Assembly (NCBI GenBank): GCA_001774395.1
Contig: MEZX01000001.1
Location: 1-64,000, forward strand
Length of the DNA stretch: 64,000 nt
DNA from: Candidatus Berkelbacteria bacterium RIFCSPLOWO2_01_FULL_50_28
GTDB taxonomy: Bacteria; Patescibacteria; UBA1384; 2-12-FULL-50-11
Reading direction: 5' to 3'
The translations under genes and the position numbers were made by a program. The first letter of the stretch is position 1; the number at the start of each line of letters is the position of its first letter. The notes beneath the pieces are model-generated. The model ran no database searches. It saw only the letters and a program-made list of their open reading frames with translations, and was not told where the DNA came from. Shown one piece after another: positions 49,662-57,183 of the stretch.

Positions 49662-50321
49662 CTAAGTCTCGGAGTAATCCCGGCTAACATGCTTTTGAAG
49701 AACGTTGGCCACAATATAGACGGGCACGGTTGCCAAAAGGAAAAATAGCGCCAACGCGGTGTAGATTTCCACGGGTTTGTAGATTTGAGCGTTGATCCGC
49801 TGGGCCGCTCGGAAGACTTCGTCAACTGAAATGAAGCTCGTAAATAGGCTGGCGTGAAGCATATTCATCTGGACGATCAGAATTCCCGGCAAGGCGTGGC
49901 GGGCGATCAAGGGGAGCGTGATCCTCCAAGAGATCGTCGAGCGTGGCAGACCACAGACGAGGGCGGCCAACCTATACTGGTTCGGGCATTCTACGTAACA
50001 CTGCCGCCAGATGTCTGCCACCCAAAAGACATTCAACGTCGCCAAAGCAACGATAGAAGTGACCCTTGGGTCCACGACGATACCGAGCATATACTGTGCG
50101 GGGTAATGAAGCCAAAACAGCCAGACAACGATCGGGATACCGGCAAGACCAATGGCAAGGCAACGGACGGGGACGCCAACGCTTAATCTAAACCGCCCAG
50201 CAGCAACACCGAGAGGCGTCCCCAACAGCAGACCAATACCCCAGATGCAAGTGCACAGCAACATCGTCGTTCGCAAGCCGCCGAGAAATTCGGACGAGTG
50301 CTCTGTGAGGATCTTTAGCAT
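49662..50321 (-). CDS. Polar amino-acid ABC transporter permease (HisM/GlnP-like)
   Basis: 219 residues, about five membrane helices. The EAA-type coupling loop reads YRLAALVCGLPRSTISWRITLPLIARHALPGI. The stop is immediately before the ATPase start and the gene begins 15 nt after the binding protein stop. Confidence 0.9.
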   Translation of the reverse strand: MLKILTEHSSEFLGGLRTTMLLCTCIWGIGLLLGTPLGVAAGRFRLSVGVPVRCLAIGLAGIPIVVWLFWLHYPAQYMLGIVVDPRVTSIVALATLNVFWVADIWRQCYVECPNQYRLAALVCGLPRSTISWRITLPLIARHALPGILIVQMNMLHASLFTSFISVDEVFRAAQRINAQIYKPVEIYTALALFFLLATVPVYIVANVLQKHVSRDYSET

Positions 50322-50336
50322 AGTATGAATCCTCTG

Positions 50337-51206
50337 CTACTGTGATGCAAATGGAGTGGCAACTCGATAGAAAAGAAGGCTATCGCCTTCATATTTCTTG
50401 ATTATCTTGTCAAGTGCACCGCTATATTGAAGCTCCTGCAACGAGTTGTCAATCATAGATTTGAACTGAGGCTCGTTCTTGGGCATGATAAACACGTCCG
50501 CAAAGATGCGGAGTGGCTTGTCGACCGCAAGATTCTTCACTGATCCCGGATTGCTTGAAAGGAATCGCATCCCCTGGTAGGGTTCAGCAAAGAAGACATC
50601 CGCTTTCTTTCCGACGATGTCCAGAAAGAGCTGAGATTCGGAGGTATGGTCAGGATAGGAAACGATTTTGGCGTTCGGAAACTGGGTTTGAGCGATCAGC
50701 ATCGGTGTTGAACCATCAATGGCCGCGATTCGGATGTCAGGGTCGTTCAAAGAGGCCCAGTCGTTTGTCGGAGCGATTCGAGATTCACCTGGTCGAACCC
50801 AGATGCCGATTCCGCTGTAGTAAGCGGGCACCGATAGGGTTGCGAGTTTGCCGCGGGCGGCGTTCGCCCAAACGCCCACCCCGATCATGTCGTAGCGTCC
50901 GGTTTCAAGACCCTCCAGAAGGCTTGCCCAACTGACTTCCTCGTTGAACTCAACCTTGAGCTTGAGGTTCTTCGCCATCTCCCGCAGAGAATCGGGAAAG
51001 ATTCCCGAAACTGCCTTGGTCTTGGGGTCGACTATGCCCGCAGGGGGATAATTGACGAAGGCTGCACGTATGACCCCGGAGTCGATAACGCGTTGGTAGG
51101 CGGAGGTTCCTCCGACAGCCGGAGACTTGCTTGGTTGGCAACCCAAAACCGCCAATACCATCAATCCAACGGCGACCCCGATCCGAGTTCTGCTTGACTT
51201 TCTCAT
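50337..51206 (-). CDS. Extracellular solute-binding lipoprotein, family 3
   Basis: 289 residues. Lipoprotein signal with GLMVLAVLGC (lipobox VLGC). The SBP_bac_3 domain shows VIDSGVIRAAFVNYPPAGIVD, LKVEFNEEVSWASLLEGLETGRYDMIGVGV, RIAAIDGSTPM and DVFFAEPYQGMRF. It should deliver a polar amino acid or similar small molecule to the permease. It is the first gene of the operon. Confidence 0.9.
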   Translation of the reverse strand: MRKSSRTRIGVAVGLMVLAVLGCQPSKSPAVGGTSAYQRVIDSGVIRAAFVNYPPAGIVDPKTKAVSGIFPDSLREMAKNLKLKVEFNEEVSWASLLEGLETGRYDMIGVGVWANAARGKLATLSVPAYYSGIGIWVRPGESRIAPTNDWASLNDPDIRIAAIDGSTPMLIAQTQFPNAKIVSYPDHTSESQLFLDIVGKKADVFFAEPYQGMRFLSSNPGSVKNLAVDKPLRIFADVFIMPKNEPQFKSMIDNSLQELQYSGALDKIIKKYEGDSLLFYRVATPFASQ

Positions 51207-51605
51207 GGACTGCAGTGTAGAGGAAGGAGCATGAGATGAGAGACACTCTCACGTTTGAGGAACGTTAGATCGGTTCATTCTTGAAGTGTCGTGGACCCTG
51301 CATATCTCACTGCGTCAACTGGGTCGAACTACTGTCAGACTTTACCAGGGAATCACGATGAGCTTGTTCATGGGATCGCGCCTGGTCACTGCACGGAGCC
51401 CTCGCCGTCCAACGGTGAGGGCTCCCTGTGGGTCGAAGCCCGACGACGAAGCCTAGTGAGACTCGCTTAGTTACTCATCACCACCTCCATGACCTGAAGT
51501 TTGGGATAGAAGTCGAGGAGCGATCACAACTCTCACGTTTTCCGAACGCTAGGACGACTTATCTTGCGGATGGACGTTGGAATGGAGGCACCAACAGGCC
51601 AAACC
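51207..51605. other. Island spacer with hairpin and imperfect direct repeat
   Basis: No gene is seen. It has a GGAGCCCTC/GAGGGCTCC hairpin at 51397-51424 without a T-run. It also has an imperfect direct repeat: ACTCTCACGTTTGAGGAACG at 51243 and ACTCTCACGTTTTCCGAACG at 51531, about 290 bp apart, possibly traces of a small mobile element. Confidence 0.45.
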
Positions 51606-51637
51606 AAAAAGGACCCTCACCTGGACAGGTGAGGGTC
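51606..51637 (-). terminator. Terminator, minus strand
   Basis: Perfect stem GACCCTCACCTG/CAGGTGAGGGTC with a 2-nt loop (51612-51637), followed on the minus strand by CTTTTTGG. It serves the gene ending at 51658. Confidence 0.85.
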
Positions 51638-51657
51638 TTGGATGGGACGCAGCCCAG

Positions 51658-52023
51658 CTATGATCGGTCAGAGGCGAGTAGGGGTCTGTACCCAATCTTT
51701 ACCTCTTCCTTCTCGACGCTGAACGAGATACCCAGGCGTTCCGCATTGTCAATGCAGAACTGACCCAGCGCAGACTCGTTCTGTCGCCGATTCGCAGCTG
51801 GAGGCGGGAAGAGTTCGAGGAGCTCCCGCTTGGACCCCGGATACCGGCCATCCTCTCGGAATGTGCCGCCCAGTTCATAGCGAACAAGGCAGCCCACAGC
51901 CTGATGGACGGTCGGAGCGACGCAACCGAAATCAGTTCCGGTGAACGCCGCGACCCAGTTGCTTGCGCTCTTGGATCTGCCGATTACAGGCAATGATTGA
52001 ATCTGTTGTAGAAGTACGTTCAT
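51658..52023 (-). CDS. Hypothetical island protein, 121 residues
   Basis: ATG 52023 has AGGAGGAATC in front. The protein is soluble: NVLLQQIQSLPVIGRSKSAS, GCVAPTVHQAVGCLVRYELG, FCIDNAERLGISFSVEKEEVKIGYRPLL. No family is recognised. It is monocistronic, with a good ribosome site and terminator, so probably real. Confidence 0.6.
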   Translation of the reverse strand: MNVLLQQIQSLPVIGRSKSASNWVAAFTGTDFGCVAPTVHQAVGCLVRYELGGTFREDGRYPGSKRELLELFPPPAANRRQNESALGQFCIDNAERLGISFSVEKEEVKIGYRPLLASDRS

Positions 52024-52211
52024 GATTCCTCCTGTCCCCTGAGCCAAAACCGACCCAAAAGCACAGCGCGCATCGTAGCAAAGTGGAAGGTTGCTGTCAA
52101 GGGGTTTTGAGGCCATTTCCGGGCGGCTGTTAGGAAGCCAGTTAGAGGCTATAGCGCTGTCTGCAGTCCTTGAGAATCTGTCTGGAGTCTAGCCTGGCAG
52201 GCACGACGACA

Positions 52212-52402
52212 CTTCAGCGGCTTCGCCGACGATGGTCGCGGAGTGGTGTTTCAATCCCATTTCCTTGATGAAGACCACTTTTCGCTTTCCAAACCCTATG
52301 TGTCAGGAGAGCTTCCAGCAGAGTTTCGCCAGGCTGTCCAAGAGGCCTATGATTGGTGGATGAAACTGTTCGGTGGTGGGGGCTCTTGTTGCATTGAAGG
52401 CT
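52212..52402 (+). other. Possible gene fragment
   Basis: The frame reads FSGFADDGRGVVFQSHFLDE, DHFSLSKPYVSGELPAEFRQ and AVQEAYDWWMKLF before a stop at 52402. It has no start or ribosome site and looks like the C-terminal end of an unknown gene, overlapping the start of the next pseudogene. Confidence 0.35.
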
Positions 52403-52768
52403 GATCGCGTCACGGAGGTCTCAGCACGGCCGTTCTACTTGTTCTTGGTGCTTGCCTTGGGTGGTCTGTTTGTTTCCGTATCACTAGCCGCCAACTATCT
52501 TCTTGGATCGGACTATATTCCGTGCCTTGCTGCTGCCGATTGTGACGGAGTTGTAAGTAGTCGGTATCCACTAGGCGATCCCAATGCGGACCTTAAGCTG
52601 GTAGTATTCTCAGACCTTATCTGCCCAGCCTGCAAGTCGGTTGTACCTCGACTTATTGCTGAGGTTCGGCGAAATCAACCCTCGTATCTGGTCTACCGGC
52701 ATTTCCCGCTAAAATCCCATTCTGATGCCCGCTTTGCGGCGGCCGTTGCGGAAGTCGCGGCCGAGGTC
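52373..52768 (+). pseudogene. Truncated DsbA-like membrane-anchored thioredoxin
   Basis: A membrane anchor (FYLFLVLALGGLFVSVSLA) is followed by the DsbA-type fold: DPNADLKLVVFSDLICPACK with CPAC, YLVYRHFPLKSHSDARFAAA and VAEVAAE. After about 52768 the frame continues only as the antisense of the next gene. The fold is cut before the cis-Pro half, so it is inactive. It differs from the intact DsbA at 24330. Confidence 0.75.
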
Positions 52769-53170
52769 AGTTGCCATTGCCTGACACACGGCGACCGTCC
52801 TCTCCCACTCGGGATTCTCGCGACCATTCGTCAGGTTCATGGGCAGACACACGTTATATTTTGTAAGGGCCGGATACCGCTTGAGTGCGGTCTCAAACGA
52901 CTGCACGACTTGACTGCGTTCGGACGCTCGAAATCGTGCCCGACCGGAGGCATCTGGGGAGAGGAAGTACTTGGCTTGCCAGCCTTCGAGTTCGCCCGAT
53001 GGCCGCTCAAATGTCGCCTCGACTCCCCCCTCAGGCGGACGAAATCTGCGAAAGGCACCCGATTCAAGAAGTCGGTCGATACGAGCGACTTGGCAGCAAA
53101 ACTCCTCAAAGCCCGCCGAAGCGCTGCCGTCAACGTGCCGGATGTAACGGAAGTCTAGGGACTGGGGCAT
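52769..53170 (-). pseudogene. N-terminal fragment of a large defence-like protein
   Basis: From 53170: LDFRYIRHVDGSASAGFEEFCCQ, FRPPEGGVEATFERPSGELEGWQAKYFLSP and QSFETALKRYPALTKYNVCLPMNLTNGR. The order (D-G-G-V-E-A, G-W-Q-A-K-Y-F, T-A-L-K) matches the N-terminal restriction-endonuclease-like domain (E..QAK) of very large proteins I associate with anti-phage NTPases. Everything beyond about 130 residues is lost at a junction with the DsbA fragment near 52768. Confidence 0.6.
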
Positions 53171-53410
53171 TGGATTCGTGGACGATTTGAAGCTGTACCG
53201 CTCACCATTCGTCTACATATAATACCGAAGGGCGGGCAATGCTAGGGTCGGAAGCCAAAATTGGCAGGAAGAACGTCACCATCGACTATGCTGAAGTGCG
53301 GCTAGGACATCCTTCGACCGTTGAAATGTGGGGATCGGTCGCCAAACAACGAGTAGTGTGTGCAACTCCATTTGCGACCTTTTCTGAGAGCATTCACGCT
53401 GGGATCAGAG

Positions 53411-53700
53411 ATGTCCAATCCCGATCCCAGCGGAAACGCTGCCACAAAATGCCACAACCTAATCTCCGCGATCATGGCGCACATCGCGCGCTAAAGCTTT
53501 CGCGGGACCTCTCGTCTCGCTGCTGATGCCGGCGTCTCCAAGTCCACGATCAGCCACCTCGTGCGGGGGCTGAACAATCCCCTGTATATCACGGCTTGCC
53601 AGGTCGTCAAGACCCTGGAGTTCCAACTTGGCCGTTCGCTCCATCTCGACGAGGTCATTTCGCTCGACGGATCGTATCCGACATCAGCAAGGCCATCGAC
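53411..53700 (+). pseudogene. Broken XRE-type HTH regulator
   Basis: In one frame the helix-turn-helix SRLAADAGVSKSTISHLVRG then LNNPLYITACQVVKTLEF is clear (53510-53640). It has no start: an in-frame TAA lies just upstream, and the preceding ATG at 53411 is in another frame. A frameshift or rearrangement has disrupted it. Confidence 0.5.
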
Positions 53701-53976
53701 GGGCTGGTCAGGACCGGGCTCATTATTGTTCGGGATTTGTCTGGTCAGCCGCTGACTAGCGCTCGTGATCGGCGGCAATCGCATTCTCGTCTCAGCTTCA
53801 GCCTCAATCCCGATCTGGCGTCCACTCGGTTCCAAGAGCAGTTCGCTCATGCGCGTTTTCAGATTTCAAAAAGAAGGAACAACAAAAGAAAGTTATACAA
53901 AAGAAAACAACAACAGCTGTTTGAGCGACTCGACGGGATCAGCCCTCATGAGCAAGGAAGGAAGCTCGGGGAATGA
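53690..53976 (+). pseudogene. Possible remnant of a winged-helix (Rep- or MarR-like) protein
   Basis: The frame reads DISKAIDGLVRTGLIIVRDL, LTSARDRRQSHSRLSFSLNP and a basic tail. This is the end pattern of a winged helix (helix, then beta wing). The start is merged with the broken XRE gene, so it is treated as debris. Bases 53171-53410 hold nothing recognisable. Confidence 0.3.
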
Positions 53977-53984
53977 CAATCTGG

Positions 53985-54182
53985 TTAGGAGGTCGGATCA
54001 ATCTCCACCTTCCGACCGTAGCTGATCGCGTACCAGACACAGTTGTAGAGCAGAGTCGGGTCGTTCTCAAAGTCATCCAGCCGGAGTCGAAGAGCCGGAC
54101 CAGTACTACCTTGCACCAGGTCCACGAATTCTGGAAGAGTCCTTTCAAGTGCTTCAGCAGCTCCGATTGGCATCTTCTTCAT
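53985..54182 (-). CDS. Small hypothetical protein, 65 residues
   Basis: ATG 54182: KKMPIGAAEALERTLPEFVD, LVQGSTGPALRLRLDDFEND, LLYNCVWYAISYGRKVEID. Acidic, amphipathic, no signal. No family is recognised. It is divergent from the integrase unit and could be a cargo or control gene of the element. Confidence 0.4.
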   Translation of the reverse strand: MKKMPIGAAEALERTLPEFVDLVQGSTGPALRLRLDDFENDPTLLYNCVWYAISYGRKVEIDPTS

Positions 54183-54227
54183 TGCCTGAATCTAACAAAG
54201 ATCACGCCTGGCGGCAAGGCAGCTTAG

Positions 54228-54401
54228 ATGTTGCGCCTGCCGGTTCCGAACGCTCAGGAGGTCGAGGAGTTCAGGGTCTTGTGCGAACGGCGGTTTTCTG
54301 TAACGCTCTCTAGCGCAGAGGCCTTGGATTGGGCGACCCGCCTACTCCACCTCTTCTACCTAACAAGCCATGAGATATATTCTTTACGCCAGGAAGAGTA
54401 G
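54228..54401 (+). CDS. Small protein upstream of the serine integrase
   Basis: 57 residues (MLRLPVPNAQEVEEFRVLCE, RRFSVTLSSAEALDWATRLL, HLFYLTSHEIYSLRQEE). Its pattern (P....EvEeF......F...Ls...A...A..LL.Lf.l) is that of short proteins often found just before large serine recombinases. The 3' end overlaps the integrase gene by 32 nt in another frame, so they are coupled. It may be a recombination directionality or control factor; this is unproven. Confidence 0.65.
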   Translation: MLRLPVPNAQEVEEFRVLCERRFSVTLSSAEALDWATRLLHLFYLTSHEIYSLRQEE

Positions 54402-55956
54402 CGAGTCTGAGGAACGCCAGGTCCAGAGCATCGACGATCAACTCCGCGTGGTTCGAGACTTCGCCAAGAGGTCCGGTCTTGACGTGGTCGCCGAATTGAC
54501 CGAGGCGCATTCCGCCAAAGCGCCCGGGACACGACCGGTCTTTGCCGAACTCCTCGCCCGGATCGAGCGAGGCGAAGCCGAAGGGATCGTCTGCTGGAGT
54601 ATCAACCGGCTGGCCCGCAATCCCGTCGATTCTGGTCAGTTGAGCTGGCTCTTGCAGCGAGGCGTTCTCAAGTCCATCCGAACCATCGACCGGGAGTATC
54701 TGCCCGAGGACAACGTCCTGCTGATGGCGGTCGAGTCGGGCGTAGCCAACCAGTACATCCTCGATCTGCGCAAGGCCGTCATCCGCGGCATGGAAGGCAA
54801 GGCCGCCCGGGGTTGGATTCCCAATCGACCTCCCCAAGGGTACGGCGTCAATCCGCTGACCAAGGAGATCGATCCCATCGAACCGCAGTTCCAATTGCTT
54901 CGACAGGCCTGGGATTTGCTTCTAACCGGCGCCTACACGGTGCCCCAGATACGATCAAAGTTACAATCCTGGGGCTACACCTATGGGAAGCTCGGTGCAC
55001 CAGCTAAGCCCCTCTTTGCCGAATCTCACCTCTATCGAATCTTCGACAACCGCTTCTACTGCGGCTCTTTCACCTTTCGCGGCCAGACCTACCAGGGCCG
55101 GCACCGGGTGATGGTCAGCCCAGAGGAGTTTGATCGAGCCCAGGGGATCTTACACAAAGACAACCGGATTCAGCCCCAGAGGCATGAATTCCCGTTCACC
55201 GGACTCATCCGTTGTGGGCGCTGCGGTTGCCTGGTCACCGCCGAGCGCAAGATCAAACACTACAAGACGACCGCCCGAACGGCGGCCTACGAGTACTACC
55301 ACTGCACACACCGCAAGGGTGACTGTAAAGAGGTCAGCGTCACCGGCCCATATATCGACTCGACCATCGCCTGCGAACTTGAGAGCGTCCTGATCGATCC
55401 GGAATTCGGCCAATGGCTCCTCAAGGCCTTGGAACGGTTTTGGGACGAGCAGCCTCCGGTTGACCCCAAATTGATCAAACAGCACCAAGAACACGTTCGT
55501 GCGACCGAACAGAAACTCGAACGATTGATCCAGCTTAGGCTGGCCGGGGAACTGGACGCCCAGGAGTTCAGCCGCATCAAGACCCAAACTCAGGGAGAAC
55601 TGGCCGATGGCCGAAGACAGCTTGAGAGTTTGTCAAAACGAGCCTCAACCGGACGACAGGCTCTCATCAATGCCGTTCGGTTCGGCCTCGATGCCCCGCG
55701 GCATTTTGCCGAAAACGACACTCATCTGAAAAGGTATGTCGCGACGATGTTTGGCATTCGCTACGTTCTCACTCTGGGAAAGCTGGAAATCACACCGCAT
55801 CCGCTGCTGACGCAATTGGCCGCGTTAGAACCTCCAAAATCGCCACGCAATATGGTTGGAGCCGGGGCTTTGCGCCCCGACGCTCCCATTGAGTGGAGCT
55901 GGCGGGAGTTGAACCCGCGTCCGAAAACAAACGAACCAAATCATCTACAAGCTTAG
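54370..55956 (+). CDS. Large serine integrase/recombinase
   Basis: 528 residues. Resolvase domain: YARKSSESEERQVQSIDDQL with the catalytic Ser near residue 9-10, ARIERGEAEGIVCWSINRLARNP. Recombinase domain: GWIPNRPPQGYGVNP, NRFYCGSFTFRGQTYQGRH. Zinc ribbon: IRCGRCGCLVTAE...YYHCTH...C. A coiled coil follows (about 375-420). The last 20-odd residues (WSWRELNPRP..) are the antisense of the tmRNA 3' end, so the stop lies inside ssrA. The original C-terminus may have been changed by integration there. Confidence 0.93.
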   Translation: MRYILYARKSSESEERQVQSIDDQLRVVRDFAKRSGLDVVAELTEAHSAKAPGTRPVFAELLARIERGEAEGIVCWSINRLARNPVDSGQLSWLLQRGVLKSIRTIDREYLPEDNVLLMAVESGVANQYILDLRKAVIRGMEGKAARGWIPNRPPQGYGVNPLTKEIDPIEPQFQLLRQAWDLLLTGAYTVPQIRSKLQSWGYTYGKLGAPAKPLFAESHLYRIFDNRFYCGSFTFRGQTYQGRHRVMVSPEEFDRAQGILHKDNRIQPQRHEFPFTGLIRCGRCGCLVTAERKIKHYKTTARTAAYEYYHCTHRKGDCKEVSVTGPYIDSTIACELESVLIDPEFGQWLLKALERFWDEQPPVDPKLIKQHQEHVRATEQKLERLIQLRLAGELDAQEFSRIKTQTQGELADGRRQLESLSKRASTGRQALINAVRFGLDAPRHFAENDTHLKRYVATMFGIRYVLTLGKLEITPHPLLTQLAALEPPKSPRNMVGAGALRPDAPIEWSWRELNPRPKTNEPNHLQA

Positions 55957-56277
55957 TTTGCTTTGTTGTCTTGAAATTGTGGCTCTAAACAAACGAAACA
56001 CCGCAACTTCCAGCATCTATATCTTAATGTTCAAGCGATGCCTCTTGAACAGGCACCCGATAATATGACGCCTCAATCCTCCATCGGAGTCAAGGATTGA
56101 AACGGCCGAACGTTTTTTAGGCGACGGCGTAAGCTGGACTAAAACTGCCAAACGCGTTTGCTACAGCAGTTCGAGTTTTCGCTAATACGTTTGCACGTAA
56201 TTTTTTTGTCCTCTAAGGCAGAGACTTCCGCTTGCAAATTTGGTTGTTAAAGTTCCCGTCGAATCCTTTACAGCCCC
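55894..56277 (-). ncRNA. ssrA: Transfer-messenger RNA
   Basis: tmRNA rescues stalled ribosomes with SmpB. The 5' end GGGGCTGTAAAGGATTCGAC pairs through GGGGCTG with CAGCTCC at the 3' end, whose T-arm is GACGCGGGTTCAACTCCCGC. No CCA is encoded. The tag starts with the resume codon GCA at 56194 and ends with TAA at 56119-56117, 25 codons: ANVLAKTRTAVANAFGSFSP then AYAVA. The tag is longer than usual and ends AYAVA instead of ALAA. The 3' end is overlapped by the integrase frame on the other strand. Confidence 0.95.
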
Positions 56278-56285
56278 GTGCGACA

Positions 56286-56314
56286 ACCTTACCAAACTTG
56301 GAGCCAAAAGTCAA
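56286..56314 (-). promoter_or_regulatory. ssrA promoter
   Basis: TTGACT (56314-56309), 17 nt, TAAGGT (56291-56286), about 8 nt before the tmRNA 5' end. Confidence 0.7.
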
Positions 56315-56361
56315 CAAGATAGGGATTGAAAAATGGGGCTGAAATATGTAGCGTCAAAGTG

Positions 56362-57027
56362 ATGCTAGAGCTCAAAAACGCTACAAAAAGATTTACCGAC
56401 GGCGAAGTCGTCAACGCCCTGGACGGTGTCAGCATTACCGTCGAGCGCGGTGAATTCGTAGGCATTATCGGCCCGAGCGGCTGCGGTAAATCTACTCTGC
56501 TTTACACATTGGGGCTGCTCGATTCCACCGACGAAGGCGAGTATCGGATCGGCGACCAGCTCGCAGACGAATTGACGCGTAAACAACGGGCGAAACTGCG
56601 CAATAAGAAGTTTGGCTTTGTATTTCAATCTTTCAACCTACTGGCTCGAACCTCATCGTACGACAACGTCATTTTGCCACTACTGTACGGCCAAACCGCT
56701 GGTGCCGCGACCAAAACCCAGGCGTCGCTGGAACGAGTCGGCTTATGGAACAAACGTAAGAACTGGCCAAACCAGCTATCGGGCGGCCAGCAGCAACGTG
56801 TCGCCATCGCTCGAGCGCTCGTAAACGAGCCGGAAATAATCTTGGCCGATGAACCCACCGGTAATTTAGATTCAAAAACTGGCGTTGAAATCATGAATTT
56901 ATTCAAAGAAATTCACGCCAAAGGCACAACCGTGGTGATGGTTACTCATAACCCTGATCTTTTGAAATACGCCACGAGAATTATCGAGATGCGAGACGGC
57001 AGAATAGTGCGGGACGAAAATGTGTAA
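56362..57027 (+). CDS. MacB/LolD-type ABC transporter ATPase
   Basis: 221 residues from ATG 56362: Walker A GPSGCGKSTLLY, Q-loop FVFQSFNLLARTS, signature LSGGQQQRVAIARALV, Walker B IILADEPTGNLDS, H-loop VVMVTHN. Its partner permease follows after a 156-nt spacer that holds an inverted-repeat element. An in-frame start at 56326 lies in the ssrA promoter zone and is less likely. Confidence 0.95.
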   Translation: MLELKNATKRFTDGEVVNALDGVSITVERGEFVGIIGPSGCGKSTLLYTLGLLDSTDEGEYRIGDQLADELTRKQRAKLRNKKFGFVFQSFNLLARTSSYDNVILPLLYGQTAGAATKTQASLERVGLWNKRKNWPNQLSGGQQQRVAIARALVNEPEIILADEPTGNLDSKTGVEIMNLFKEIHAKGTTVVMVTHNPDLLKYATRIIEMRDGRIVRDENV

Positions 57028-57153
57028 CCTTTTTGAGTACGAGTCCTCGCGTCCCAGCCGCCGCTCAGCTCTCGCGCTCCTCCTCGCTCGTCCTTCGGCG
57101 AGCTCAGGACACCGTGCCCGCTCGTCGTCCGCGACGCCTCAAAAAAGTTACAC
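57022..57153. repeat. Inverted-repeat (MITE-like) element between ABC genes
   Basis: The ends GTGTAACCTTTTTGAG (57022) and CTCAAAAAAGTTACAC (57138-57153) are inverted repeats matching at 15 of 16 positions. The interior of about 100 bp is GC-rich with its own hairpin (CTCGTCCTTCGGCGAG). The left end includes the stop codon of the ATPase. It may be a small non-autonomous element, or a long hairpin that sets the ratio of ATPase to permease. Confidence 0.6.
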
Positions 57154-57183
57154 TTTCTCGTCCCTTGGGAAGGAAAAATTCTA

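Noticed and set aside
54310..54894. Long minus-strand frame opposite the integrase
   Set aside because: It is the shadow of a GC-rich coding region; it has no ribosome site and its product matches nothing, whereas the plus frame is a clear serine recombinase.
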